From contig PBSR01000246.1 in NCBI GenBank assembly GCA_002726335.1, forward strand, positions 1 to 24,535: a DNA stretch of 24,535 bases, written 5' to 3'. Within the stretch, counting starts at the first letter, position 1, and every line of letters begins with the position of its first letter. Shown piece by piece: positions 1 through 8,596 of this stretch. Under the pieces are notes generated by a model that was not told where the DNA came from, did no database searches, and saw only the letters and a list, made by a program, of their open reading frames with translations. Both the position numbers and the translations under genes were made by a program. Source of the DNA: Gemmatimonadaceae bacterium. GTDB taxonomy: Bacteria; Latescibacterota; UBA2968; UBA8231.

Positions 1-1111
1 GGATGGTGACCCGCTTGTCGAGTATAGCACGCTCCACCCGGGCGCCTGCTCCCACGTGGACCTCGTCGAACAGTACCGAATCAACCACCTCCGCGCCGGG
101 GTCGATTCGCACCCCCCGGGACAAGACGGAGCGGCTGACACAGGCACTGTTGACGACACACCCAGGTGACAGCATGGATTCGCCGATCTGGCTGCTGCCG
201 ACGAGACGCGCTGGTGCCAGCTGCGGTCTGTGGGACAGAATCGGCCACCGCCGATCCCACAGGTCGAATTCCGGACTGGCACCGAGCAGATCCATGTTGG
301 CGTCCCAGAGGGCATCGACCTCACCGATGTCCCGCCAGTAGCAGGCCCGGTCGGCGAAGCGGGCGTCGAAGGCATGGACCCGGTATCCCGCCTGAATCAT
401 CGAGGGGATGACATCATGGCCGAAGTCGTGGGAGCTGCTCGCCCTGGCCGCGTCTTCGAGCAGGACCTGGCGCAGACACCGGGTGTCGAACACGTACAGC
501 CCCATGGAGGCCCGAACCTTACCGGGTGACGACGACGGAATCTTCCGGGTCGCCGGCTTTTCTTCGAAGGCATGGACCCGTCCCCCCGAGCCGGTCTGCA
601 GAATGCCAAAGCGGTGGGCCGTCTCCTCGGCGACCTCGACGCACGAGATCGTCAGATCGGCGGCCTGTTCACGATGGAATTCCACGAGATCGGTGTAGTC
701 CATCCGGTAGACGTGGTCGGAGGAAAGCACCACGGTAACGTCGGGCTGGCTGTGGAACAGGGCCTCACGGTTGAGATGAACGGCGTCCGCCGTACCGCGG
801 TACCAGCCATCCACGATCCCTTCCTGGGGCGGGACGACGGTCAGGCTCTCCTCCAGCTCCGGCCGGAACAGGCTCCAGCCCAGATTCAGGTGGCGTTTCA
901 GCGAGGCGTACTTGTACTGAGGGAGCAGGTAGATCTGCCTGAGCCCGGAGTGCAGCGCATTGGACAGGGTAAAATCGATGAGGCGGAACATGCCGCCGAA
1001 AGGGACGGCCCCCTTCGTGCGGTCTCTGGTGAGGGGCGCCAGACGTTCGCCGCGGCCGCCGGCCAGGATGACTCCGATCACGTCCCCGCCACGGAGTCCG
1101 TTGTCGTGCAT
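1..1111 (-). CDS. glgC: Glucose-1-phosphate adenylyltransferase (3' end cut by window edge)
   Basis: Makes ADP-glucose from glucose-1-phosphate and ATP, the committed step of bacterial glycogen synthesis, in the cytoplasm. The first 370 residues are visible and the frame stays open to the left edge. The N-terminal nucleotidyltransferase signature LAGGRGERLAPLT is at about residues 16-28, followed by SDHVYRMDY near 131-139, FEEKPA near 182-187 and YWRDIGEVDALW near 258-269. From about residue 300 the sequence changes to short hexapeptide-like repeats typical of the C-terminal left-handed beta-helix. Family members are about 400-440 residues, so roughly 50 are missing. The ATG at 1111 puts the signature at the expected distance; in-frame GTG and TTG codons a few residues upstream are possible alternatives. 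The gene lies 173 bp downstream of the exported-protein gene on the same strand. Confidence 0.95.
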   Translation of the reverse strand, partial: MHDNGLRGGDVIGVILAGGRGERLAPLTRDRTKGAVPFGGMFRLIDFTLSNALHSGLRQIYLLPQYKYASLKRHLNLGWSLFRPELEESLTVVPPQEGIVDGWYRGTADAVHLNREALFHSQPDVTVVLSSDHVYRMDYTDLVEFHREQAADLTISCVEVAEETAHRFGILQTGSGGRVHAFEEKPATRKIPSSSPGKVRASMGLYVFDTRCLRQVLLEDAARASSSHDFGHDVIPSMIQAGYRVHAFDARFADRACYWRDIGEVDALWDANMDLLGASPEFDLWDRRWPILSHRPQLAPARLVGSSQIGESMLSPGCVVNSACVSRSVLSRGVRIDPGAEVVDSVLFDEVHVGAGARVERAILDKRVTI

Positions 1112-1161
1112 CGCCTCTGCCTTCACCAAGGGTATGAATTACTTGCTGCAAAGCCCATACC

Positions 1162-1177
1162 GCCCGCAATGGCGGGC
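1162..1177. repeat. Short inverted repeat between glgC and its upstream gene
   Basis: A perfect 6-bp GCCCGC/GCGGGC stem encloses a four-base loop in the leader of glgC. No T-run follows on either strand, so it is not a canonical rho-independent terminator. It could be an mRNA 5' structure or a weak transcription stop. Confidence 0.4.
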
Positions 1178-1187
1178 ACTTCTCACT

Positions 1188-1209
1188 GTGGGCCGACGCG
1201 GCGGCCCAC
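1188..1209. repeat. Strong hairpin between glgC and its upstream gene
   Basis: A perfect 8-bp GTGGGCCG/CGGCCCAC stem has a six-base loop, only 10 bp from the neighbouring small hairpin. There is no T-tract on either side. In a 173-bp gap between two minus-strand genes it may attenuate read-through from the upstream operon into glgC or stabilise the upstream mRNA end. The function is inference only. Confidence 0.45.
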
Positions 1210-1284
1210 GGACCACCGGGACATGGACGTCTCAGTTGGAGCCATTCGTGACATGGGCGTCCCGGTCAGACATGCCGGCTACAG

Positions 1285-1896
1285 TCACATCCTCCTGGAG
1301 ATCCCGATCAACACGGGCAGTGTCCCGTAGGCAAACCTGCTCCCGCTGGTAACCCTCGTGCCACTGAAGTAGGCGTTGACGGGTCTAGTGAAAGATCGGA
1401 AAGCTCCTCCGCGGAGAAAGACTCGCCATCTCTCTCCGAGGGCTACGCTGACCTTCAGGCCGACATCGAACGCGAGGCTGTGCTGTTTCTCCAGTGTTAC
1501 GCCCCGGATGACAGAAAAGAGGTGGTGGTAGCTGTATCCCAGGCCAAAAAAGCCACTGAGAAGGAGGAAACCGCCTCCCAGATCCGCCACTTCGCGCGTC
1601 GCGTTGAGCAGCACGGGCAGCGCCACATACCCACCCCCGCCGATGTCAACCATGATGTCGATGCCACTCAACAGTTCGAGATCGACAGGGGTACTCGTCG
1701 GATGGGAACCATCGACGCGGAGGCTGACCCCGATCGGGTACACGCCGGAGTCCATGACGCCATTGCCACGCGGGAAGTTCACGCCCATGGCAACACCCAT
1801 CCGGTCGAAGAAGCCCGTACCGGTAGCCACCGACGGCTCCGCGACCATCAGAAGCACGAGCAAGTTCGCCACGAGGCAACGGTTCACGACTGGCAT
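1285..1896 (-). CDS. Small exported protein, probable outer-membrane beta-barrel
   Basis: A 203-residue protein with an N-terminal hydrophobic signal-like segment (about residues 8-24, ending near PSVATG). The rest is rich in glycine and alternating hydrophobic and aromatic residues, with strand-like stretches such as LRVDGSHPTSTPVDLELL, YVALPVLLNA, FGLGYSYHHLFSV and RVFLRGGAFRSF. This pattern fits an outer-membrane beta-barrel of the small OmpW/porin-like size class, but I recognise no specific family. The ATG lies five bases after the stop of the HEAT/serine-hydrolase gene, so the two are probably co-transcribed and translationally coupled. The C-terminus ends in basic residues rather than the usual terminal aromatic, which is a mild point against a classical BAM substrate. 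Confidence 0.75.
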   Translation of the reverse strand: MPVVNRCLVANLLVLLMVAEPSVATGTGFFDRMGVAMGVNFPRGNGVMDSGVYPIGVSLRVDGSHPTSTPVDLELLSGIDIMVDIGGGGYVALPVLLNATREVADLGGGFLLLSGFFGLGYSYHHLFSVIRGVTLEKQHSLAFDVGLKVSVALGERWRVFLRGGAFRSFTRPVNAYFSGTRVTSGSRFAYGTLPVLIGISRRM

Positions 1897-1901
1897 TGCA
1901 G

Positions 1902-3869
1902 TCAGTCTGTCAGGCTGGACAGAATGTTATACAGCACGAAGTGCGGTACCGCGTGGTCGGCGTCGGTATCGAGTTCATAGTCGCTGCCGAAACTGGCCAC
2001 CACGAGATCGTGCTCGGGCAGGATGAACAGTTTCTGCCCTGCGTAGCCACTACCGAAGTAGCCACCCTCACTGTCGATCAGGAATCCCGGCATGCCCGCG
2101 TGAGGCTGCAGCCACCACTGGAAACCGTAATGATGGCCCTGGTGTGTGTCGATCCACTTCCTGGTTGAGAGCTCCATCCAGTCATCGGGGAGCAGTCGCT
2201 CCCCACTCCAGACACCGTTCTGCAGGCACAGAAGCCCGATCTTGGCCAGATCTCTGTTCGTCAGGTGCAGTCCGCCCCCGGCCCGAATGCCTCCGTCGCG
2301 TTGATGTTCCCAGGAGTAGTTACCGATACCGAGTCTGCCAAAGAGGTGCTCCTCAGCATATTCCTCGAAATCCAGACCGCTCGAGTTGATGACGGCGCCC
2401 ACCAGCAGGTTCGTCAGTCCGTCATTGTAAGCAAACGCCTCGCCGGGGGCCTCGTCGATGGGCCGTTCAAGAGCGAAGCGCATGGAATCAAAGGAGTTAT
2501 CCAAGGCGTACGAGTCGGAGCCCTGCTGGCCGCCGATACCCTCTTTCCAGCGCAACCCGGCTGACATGGTGAGAGCATGTCGCAACAGGAGCCTTCTCTT
2601 CTCCGGGTGGTCGGCAAAGATGTCGATCTCATCGGGAAACAGTTCATGCAGGGGTTGCTCGTGCCCGGCGATGAAGCCCTGCTGCACCGCTGTCCCTACC
2701 ACGACGGATATGACGCTCTTGGTGACCGAGGCCAGCCGGTGCTGGTAATCGATGTGGTGGTCGTCGGCGAAGTACTCCTCGAAGACCAGGTGGCCGTGGC
2801 GTACGATCACGAGGCTGTGGATTTCCTCAAAGTGGCCGTGCCGGATCTCCCACGCCAGACGGGCGATCGATTGCGGATCGATGCCCTGAGCGGCGAGGCT
2901 GGAAACCTGCAGGCCATCGTCCGCAAGCATTGGCGTCGGTGGGATCTCGAACTCGCGTGGAGAGGTCGTCAGGTCCTGACAACCCGACAGCACGACGCCG
3001 AGCAGCAGGATCTGAAGGTGGCGACGCAGCCGGCCCCGGATGCCGCGAGGCACGCTGTCGATGGCCCGCTGCAGGCTGGCAGGTGACACCGTTTCTGCAA
3101 TACGTGAGGCACTCAGCAGTGCCTTCCGAGCGTGGACCGGACTGTTGCCGCGGAAGGCGGTGACGGCGAGTGCGGGCAGGGCAGCGGCAGGACACACGGC
3201 GCTGATCGTGCGCAGCAAACGGTTCCGTATGGAAGGACACAGGGTGGCCTGGCGTCGATTGGTATGGTCGAGTGCTGCCGCCAGGTCCGCGCCGACCCGG
3301 GACGGGGTCAGTTCCTGAAGGGAGGTGATCAGCCATCGGTCCTGCTCGCCCGGACCACCGGCGGCCACGGCCTGGTGGAAGCGCCTGACGACCGCCTTCT
3401 CGACGCTCTTCCGCAGCGAAGGTGAGAGCCTCCGGAGCCTGTCCGGAATGAGCCTGAGTTGTCCCTCACGCAGATCCTCGAGGGCATCCGCTACAGTGTG
3501 GGGGACGGTGACCTCGCCGAGGGCCCAGCGTGCCGCGGGACACTTCGGGGCCAGCCGTTTCAGCGCGGGGGCAGCCCGCGAGGCCTGCAGGCGCCCAAGG
3601 GCAACGGCGGCCCCCCGGCGAAGTCTGGCGCTGTCGAGGGCGGTCAGCAGGCTCGGAACAGCGCGCCGGTCGCCGACCTCGCCGAGGGCACCGGCCGCAT
3701 GTTCCCTGACTCCGGGTGGCAGAGATGGGTCATTCAGAATCGCGAGGAGCGCCGCGTAGTTCCCCGGCTGCCTGACGGAAACCGGCAGGTGCGTGAAATG
3801 TCCCGCATAGACCGGCGAGCCAGGACGACGGAAGTGCGCCAACGCCTGGATCAGGTCAGGCTTCTTCAC
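1902..3869 (-). CDS. HEAT-repeat domain fused to a beta-lactamase-family serine hydrolase
   Basis: A 655-residue protein in two parts. Residues about 35-115 carry HEAT-like helical repeats (GVREHAAGALGEVGD, then RRGAAVALGRL), and helical sequence continues to about 270. Residues about 285-297 form a hydrophobic stretch ending in the lipobox-like LSGC, Cys297. Residues about 330-655 are a class C beta-lactamase/esterase-type domain with SVTK at 381-384 (nucleophile Ser381, Lys384), FAYNDG near 479-484 and a C-terminal GSGYAGQ segment in place of the KTG-type motif. It is likely an esterase or peptidase-like hydrolase rather than a true beta-lactamase. The GTG start at 3869 overlaps the preceding gene by 14 bp. 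An in-frame GTG at 3053 (residue 273) could start a separate lipoprotein with an ordinary n-region and lipobox. Confidence 0.88.
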   Translation of the reverse strand: MKKPDLIQALAHFRRPGSPVYAGHFTHLPVSVRQPGNYAALLAILNDPSLPPGVREHAAGALGEVGDRRAVPSLLTALDSARLRRGAAVALGRLQASRAAPALKRLAPKCPAARWALGEVTVPHTVADALEDLREGQLRLIPDRLRRLSPSLRKSVEKAVVRRFHQAVAAGGPGEQDRWLITSLQELTPSRVGADLAAALDHTNRRQATLCPSIRNRLLRTISAVCPAAALPALAVTAFRGNSPVHARKALLSASRIAETVSPASLQRAIDSVPRGIRGRLRRHLQILLLGVVLSGCQDLTTSPREFEIPPTPMLADDGLQVSSLAAQGIDPQSIARLAWEIRHGHFEEIHSLVIVRHGHLVFEEYFADDHHIDYQHRLASVTKSVISVVVGTAVQQGFIAGHEQPLHELFPDEIDIFADHPEKRRLLLRHALTMSAGLRWKEGIGGQQGSDSYALDNSFDSMRFALERPIDEAPGEAFAYNDGLTNLLVGAVINSSGLDFEEYAEEHLFGRLGIGNYSWEHQRDGGIRAGGGLHLTNRDLAKIGLLCLQNGVWSGERLLPDDWMELSTRKWIDTHQGHHYGFQWWLQPHAGMPGFLIDSEGGYFGSGYAGQKLFILPEHDLVVASFGSDYELDTDADHAVPHFVLYNILSSLTD

Positions 3870-4392
3870 TGCTACCAGACCCCCGGTACGTTTCGAGACC
3901 GCCCTCGATACCGGACATCAGCCAGCTCTGCACGTGCTGCACATGCTCGCATACCTCACGGATGCTGCGTTCGTTGCCGGCAACGTGCTCAGGGGCAGGC
4001 TTCCTGTCCAGGTCGTCATCGGTGAGGCCGATCAGTTCGCTGACCAGCTCGGCCCGGCGGAGGAAGGCTTCGAGCAGGAACCACTGCACCCAGGTTGCGG
4101 CATACGGTGTGTCGCTGGTCGGGTGCGAGTCCCCCGGGTCGGTGGGGCGGCTGGCGCCGATGGAAGCGCGGATGCTCGTCAGCTCGTGACGGTGCTGCAG
4201 GCTGTGCCGGGCGAGACGCTCAATGAAGTCGACGACCTGCATGTCGGTCCCGGGATCGCGCGCTTCGTGGAGCTCGTCGGGGAAACACGGACCGAGCTCG
4301 TCGATGCGGCGAATCGCCTCGAGCAGGGAAGACATCAAGCCTTCTGCGAGAGACCAGGCTTCGTTGCGGGAGGATGTTTCAGCTGCTGACAT
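3856..4392 (-). CDS. DinB-like four-helix protein
   Basis: A 178-residue mostly helical soluble protein. A histidine-rich helix at residues about 52-75 (DFIERLARHSLQHRHEL) and a second at about 140-160 (SIREVCEHVQHVQSWL) resemble the metal-binding helices of the DinB/DUF664 superfamily. The segment FLRRAELVSELIGLTDDDLDRKPAP at about 110-134 looks like the usual DinB start. These segments appear in an unusual order, with the DinB-start-like piece second. Family members are putative metal-dependent enzymes such as thiol S-transferases; no substrate can be assigned here. A good Shine-Dalgarno lies 7 bp before the ATG. The gene sits 33 bp after the large membrane-protein gene, and its 3' end overlaps the next gene by 14 bp. 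Confidence 0.65.
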   Translation of the reverse strand: MSAAETSSRNEAWSLAEGLMSSLLEAIRRIDELGPCFPDELHEARDPGTDMQVVDFIERLARHSLQHRHELTSIRASIGASRPTDPGDSHPTSDTPYAATWVQWFLLEAFLRRAELVSELIGLTDDDLDRKPAPEHVAGNERSIREVCEHVQHVQSWLMSGIEGGLETYRGSGSSEEA

Positions 4393-4399
4393 GGATTCG

Positions 4400-4408
4400 C
4401 TCCTTCCT
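4400..4408 (-). promoter_or_regulatory. Strong Shine-Dalgarno for the DinB-like gene
   Basis: AGGAAGGAG on the minus strand lies seven bases before the ATG at 4392. It fixes that start and lets the gene be translated independently of the membrane-protein gene 33 bp upstream. Confidence 0.75.
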
Positions 4409-4425
4409 GACGGTGTGCCGGCGAT

Positions 4426-7317
4426 TCAGTGCCCCGAAGGATCTCCTACTCCTACGAGTTCTTCGAACGCCTCTCTGCTTGCGTACATCTGTGCGACAGG
4501 TGGCTCATCGGTAGTCATCAGTGTGGCGGCGACGGCTGCCCCTAGTTCTCTGTTGCAGTACCAGGTGGCCATGGCTCTGATCGGACCGAGCAGCAGCCTG
4601 GAGAATTCACTCCGATACCTCGCCAACGGGAGGGTCTGCGGGTCCGGCTGTGCACTCCATTGCCTGGCGCCGGCCTCAGCTTCTGGCGCTAGCGCTTCCA
4701 GTGACTGCTGCACGTACCATGCCAGCCCAGCCACGAGCTTCGTGTTCTGCTCGACGACAAGCTCGGCACCAACGCCCACGCTCAGCATCTCTGCAATCGC
4801 TGAGGCCACCAGGGGCCCGTGGAAATCCGATTCCAACGAGAGCAGCTGCCGGCGGACGGTCTCATCGAGGTCTCGGGCGAATTCCTTGGTGAAGGGGTAC
4901 CTCAGGGAGCCCTTCTGCTTCAGTTCCAGAACTTGCCGGAACCGGACGGGTATCGGTCGAGCGTCGCCCGGGCGGCGCCACGTGAGCAGGTACGTGTCCC
5001 CCTGTTGATAGACCGGCGCCAGATGCTTGTTGAGGTTCTCAGGCTGGAACAGCACACTGTAGGGCAAGCAATCGAGGAATGTATTGCGGAGGTCGAAGAG
5101 GAAGTAGTTCCACTCCTTCCTCCGTAGAGCGGCTCTGGCACCCTCCGGTGGGCCAAACATGATGTCCAGGTGCTCGGGACCAAATGAATGGTTCACGCCA
5201 CCAATCAGGCCGGCACCCGGATAGGTATAGACGGGCCCCGGGTTGGAGCCAAGATCGACGATCTTCGGCTGCGGGCCGACAACGCCGCGGATATTGGTTG
5301 CGGTGGCCAGAGTCACTGGTTTGTCGAAGCGGCCGTCCGTCTCTGCGAGCACATCGGCAAGTGAGTGTTGCCCGATGAAGAACCTGGCGACTGACGTCAT
5401 CTCAAGGCCCCAGATCGCCTCCGAATACCAGAAGCTCTGGCCGATGGCATGCACGCTCAGGACGCTCAGAAACAGAGCATGTGCATACGGCCGCACCGAA
5501 TTGACGGATAAGGAATTGAGGAGCCAGCGATAGAGGGTGACAACACCGATCGTCATCAGGAATGTTGTGAAGATGTACAGTCTGACGAGGCTGACATTGT
5601 GGACAAGCGCACTGAGCAACAACGCCGAGACGAAGAACGAGGTGAGGACGACCACCGGATAGCCCGGCATCGACAGTGCCTTCCATGGCCGGTTCCTGAC
5701 CAGCTGCCAACTGCCAACGGTCACTGCCAGGATCGCCATCCAGGGCGTGCAGAATACCCAGAAGTGCTGGTAGCGGAAGGCCTGTTCGAAGTGTCTCCAT
5801 TCCAGTCGGCCAGACAGTACGTGGAGCCTGTCTATTTCCGAGTGTAGCAGGTGGGCGACGCCTGAGAAGCCAAACACGTTGCCAAACTTCTCAGTGTCCG
5901 CGAGGGCCCAGAAGAATCGTAATGGCACCGTCTCTGCAAGGCCGGTGGCGTGGTAGTTGAGCGCGAGGGTGGTGCCAACACCGGCGATGAGGACGGCCAG
6001 CAACCGTGCCAGCAGATACGCTTCACGTCGGCTGCTGCGAAAGCCAACGGTACAGCAGATGAGGACTGACCAGAATCCCGCCACGATGGCCGCACCCATC
6101 GACTGGTAAAAGCCGAGGTAGAACGCCGTCAGTGCCATCATGAGGGCTATGGCCTGTCGTTGACGTCCGCTGTGGGTCCTGATCTCGATCGAGGCCCATA
6201 CCAGGAAGCACAGCAGTCCCATCAGCACGTCGTGGTGCTTGAAGAAGTCTCCTCTGTAGACGGAGAAGAACACGGCAACCCCAAAGAGGCCCCAGGAGGA
6301 ATCCTCGAAGAGTCGCACAAGCACCCGGTAGACGATGAGCCCAGTCAGCAGAATGAAGCACCAGGACACCAGCTGCACCGAGAGCTCATCACTCAGAGAA
6401 CCCAACAAGAAGAACAGGCCGGCCCCCTTGGACCCGTGGAAGTGATACCAAAGGTCATTCGGTCCGACGCTGCCGCTCTGCAGGACCTCCCGGTAGTAGG
6501 GCAGGTAGTGCTCCCACACATCGTTGCTGGTCTGTCCGGGGTACAGACCGCGGGTAAGCAGCAGGAAGACACCGCTTGCAAAGGCACACCAGGCCAGATG
6601 GACCCGGACCCAGCCCCCAAGGTCTCCAGGATTCAGCAGACTCCGAACCTGTCTGCACCGGGAATGCCAGACTCTCCGCCCGACCCAGGGCGAGAGACAA
6701 AGGATGGGAACCGTCAGAAGCAGTGTCGCGGGGAGCGACAGGAGTCCGAGGAGGCCAATGGCGACGAATAACAGGCCGTAGAGTGAGGCACCACCGAAGA
6801 AACAGAGGATGAAGTAGGCACTCTCATCGATCCCATCCTCCACGCCACCGCCAAGGATCGCCCTGACCGTCAAAGCCCCCAACGTGAAGCACGCCACGAG
6901 CAGGAAGATGGACAGGACGAATCTGGACACGGAGTAGGCAACGGTGAAAGGGCCGGCCCGGGAGAACCCGCCCCAGGACATGTCCGTCGTTTGCAGGAGT
7001 GCCACGACGGCGATCAGGACGGTGACGGCCAGGACTGCGGCCAGCCAGTTTCCCACCAGGGGCGATCCAGCCTCGCTCGCCTCGTCAGCGGTCCTCCTTC
7101 GCAGGTACCGTCCAGCGAGGCACAGGCAGAGAAGCAGCACACTGCCTGTGAGAGCAAAACACCAGCCCCATGCCGTGACACTTGAAGAGAGGAGGTCGTT
7201 GTCGCCGACATTCCTCAGCGGGAGAAATGTCAGAAAGACACACCCGGGCGCGAGAATCTGCACAATCTGTGCTGACCATCGATGACTCATGGACGCAACT
7301 GATCCTGTGCCGGCCAT
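4426..7317 (-). CDS. Large multi-pass membrane protein, GT-C glycosyltransferase-like
   Basis: A 963-residue integral membrane protein with roughly 12-15 predicted membrane segments between residues about 17 and 635. A soluble portion of about 330 residues follows. The segment SNDVWEHYLPYYREVL near 264-279 follows a membrane helix, with acidic residues placed as in the first periplasmic loop of GT-C/ArnT/PMT-type enzymes, which use lipid-linked sugar donors. I see no decisive family motif, so the glycosyltransferase call is tentative. The C-terminal region (about 640-963) begins with a small mixed domain and ends in a helical stretch with no recognised family. The start is ATG 7317; an internal ATG at 7290 is equally plausible. 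An 88-bp gap separates it from the enolase-family gene upstream. Confidence 0.75.
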   Translation of the reverse strand: MAGTGSVASMSHRWSAQIVQILAPGCVFLTFLPLRNVGDNDLLSSSVTAWGWCFALTGSVLLLCLCLAGRYLRRRTADEASEAGSPLVGNWLAAVLAVTVLIAVVALLQTTDMSWGGFSRAGPFTVAYSVSRFVLSIFLLVACFTLGALTVRAILGGGVEDGIDESAYFILCFFGGASLYGLLFVAIGLLGLLSLPATLLLTVPILCLSPWVGRRVWHSRCRQVRSLLNPGDLGGWVRVHLAWCAFASGVFLLLTRGLYPGQTSNDVWEHYLPYYREVLQSGSVGPNDLWYHFHGSKGAGLFFLLGSLSDELSVQLVSWCFILLTGLIVYRVLVRLFEDSSWGLFGVAVFFSVYRGDFFKHHDVLMGLLCFLVWASIEIRTHSGRQRQAIALMMALTAFYLGFYQSMGAAIVAGFWSVLICCTVGFRSSRREAYLLARLLAVLIAGVGTTLALNYHATGLAETVPLRFFWALADTEKFGNVFGFSGVAHLLHSEIDRLHVLSGRLEWRHFEQAFRYQHFWVFCTPWMAILAVTVGSWQLVRNRPWKALSMPGYPVVVLTSFFVSALLLSALVHNVSLVRLYIFTTFLMTIGVVTLYRWLLNSLSVNSVRPYAHALFLSVLSVHAIGQSFWYSEAIWGLEMTSVARFFIGQHSLADVLAETDGRFDKPVTLATATNIRGVVGPQPKIVDLGSNPGPVYTYPGAGLIGGVNHSFGPEHLDIMFGPPEGARAALRRKEWNYFLFDLRNTFLDCLPYSVLFQPENLNKHLAPVYQQGDTYLLTWRRPGDARPIPVRFRQVLELKQKGSLRYPFTKEFARDLDETVRRQLLSLESDFHGPLVASAIAEMLSVGVGAELVVEQNTKLVAGLAWYVQQSLEALAPEAEAGARQWSAQPDPQTLPLARYRSEFSRLLLGPIRAMATWYCNRELGAAVAATLMTTDEPPVAQMYASREAFEELVGVGDPSGH

Positions 7318-7349
7318 CTCGAGGCATCCGCGTGGGTCGACGCACAGGG

Positions 7350-7397
7350 TCCGTGGAAGGGAAAGCCGCTCAATCTCGGTTCATCAATTGCCACGGA
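7350..7397. repeat. Inverted repeat between membrane-protein and enolase-family genes
   Basis: Seven-base arms TCCGTGG and CCACGGA are separated by 34 bases, nearly filling the 88-bp intergenic gap. No T-run follows. It could be a long-loop RNA structure controlling read-through into the membrane-protein gene, or chance in GC-rich DNA. Confidence 0.25.
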
Positions 7398-7405
7398 GGG
7401 GTCGG

Positions 7406-8596
7406 TCACTCGATCGTCATGATCGCTGAACGAGCCACCTCATCCCAGTCGGGATCGACGACGGGACGGTCACTCCAGGCGATGCGTGCTACCCCCTCAC
7501 CGACCACCAGCCTCCCCCGGCAGTCGAGCTCTTCCGCCGGAGGCTCGGGCTGCAGTCCCATGAAGGCCTCGAACAGAGGATCGTTGCCGATCGCCAGGAT
7601 GACGTGGGGATCGCCACCGTGGACCGGCACGCCCATGCTCTCGGCCATATGGGCGACCTTGATCTGTCCGGTGATGCCGATGCCTCTCTGTCGAACGATG
7701 TCCGTCGCTCCGAGAGCCACATAGGGCGCCGCATTGAAGGGCTGACCACCGATCGCGCCGATCCACTCCAGGGCGAGCACGGGCAGATCGAGGGCCCCGC
7801 ACAACGTCTGTAGACCCAGAATGTCGTAGTCCTGCAAGGGCTCCTCAATCCAGCCGTAGTTGTATTTTTCCAGCACGCGGCCGATACGGATTGCCTCCTC
7901 GCAGGTGTAGGACTCGACCGGGTCGTGGAGGAGGATGAAGTCCTCGCCCATGGCCGCACGCAGCTCACGGGCCATCTCGCTGTTGCCTTCCACACCACGG
8001 TACCAGTGATCCTTGCCGCCGATGAAGCCCTGGTCGCGCTTGGCGATGCAGCTTTGCACGATGGCGTCGATCGAAGGGCCGCCGATCAGGCCGTACGCTG
8101 GAACACTCTCGCGGGCGCCGCCCAGCAGCCTATAGACAGGCTGGCGTGCGTGTCGTGATGCCAGGTCCCAGAGCATGCGGTCGATGGTGTCGAGAGGCTG
8201 ACGTCCCGTGTAGAAGAACCGCTGCGCGTACCACAGGCGCTGCCAGACATACTCGCGATCGAAGGCGTCGACACCGACCACGAGCGGCATCAGCCGGGCC
8301 AGTGTCTGCTTCGCCTCCCACTCGAGCTCGCCGGCGCTGTAGCCGTTTCCCCAATCGGCATAGGCATCCAGGGGCCCGTCGGTATGCAGGCGCAGCTGAA
8401 GGCGATACATCGGTGCCGGTGCATCCGCGACAAATTCGATCTGCAGATCCTGTTCCGGACCCATCCCCTCGGTATGGGTGAACAGGCCTGAGAGACCCGG
8501 CGGCACCTTGTCGATTCCACCACGGTCGGCATACTTCACCTGCCGCAACTGCGCTGTCGTTTCGGTCAGGTAGAAGGTCGCCTTGGTGATTCTCAT
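7406..8596 (-). CDS. Enolase-superfamily enzyme (mandelate racemase/sugar-acid dehydratase type)
   Basis: A 396-residue protein with the enolase-superfamily layout: an alpha/beta capping domain (about 1-140) and a beta-barrel carrying catalytic residues at strand ends. Metal ligands fit Asp225 (LLHDPVESY), Glu251 (WIEEPL) and Glu277 (LALEW). A His/Asp dyad fits His326 (PVHGGDP) and Asp299 (TDIVRQRG), as in the mandelate racemase subgroup. The second-strand acid/base site reads GGKDHW, so Lys195 is present and the usual second Lys is His197. Likely reactions are dehydration of a sugar acid such as an aldonate, or a racemisation; the substrate cannot be named. ATG at 8596 overlaps the stop of the partner gene by 4 bp (ATGA), implying translational coupling. 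Confidence 0.9.
   Translation of the reverse strand: MRITKATFYLTETTAQLRQVKYADRGGIDKVPPGLSGLFTHTEGMGPEQDLQIEFVADAPAPMYRLQLRLHTDGPLDAYADWGNGYSAGELEWEAKQTLARLMPLVVGVDAFDREYVWQRLWYAQRFFYTGRQPLDTIDRMLWDLASRHARQPVYRLLGGARESVPAYGLIGGPSIDAIVQSCIAKRDQGFIGGKDHWYRGVEGNSEMARELRAAMGEDFILLHDPVESYTCEEAIRIGRVLEKYNYGWIEEPLQDYDILGLQTLCGALDLPVLALEWIGAIGGQPFNAAPYVALGATDIVRQRGIGITGQIKVAHMAESMGVPVHGGDPHVILAIGNDPLFEAFMGLQPEPPAEELDCRGRLVVGEGVARIAWSDRPVVDPDWDEVARSAIMTIE

Noticed and set aside
572..1330. Long plus-strand open frame (252 residues)
   Set aside because: Lies opposite glgC, which matches its family throughout; the plus frame has no recognisable domain.
1902..3869. True antibiotic-degrading beta-lactamase
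   Set aside because: The SxxK motif is present, but the KTG-type motif is replaced and the context is an envelope operon; the family contains many esterases and peptidases.
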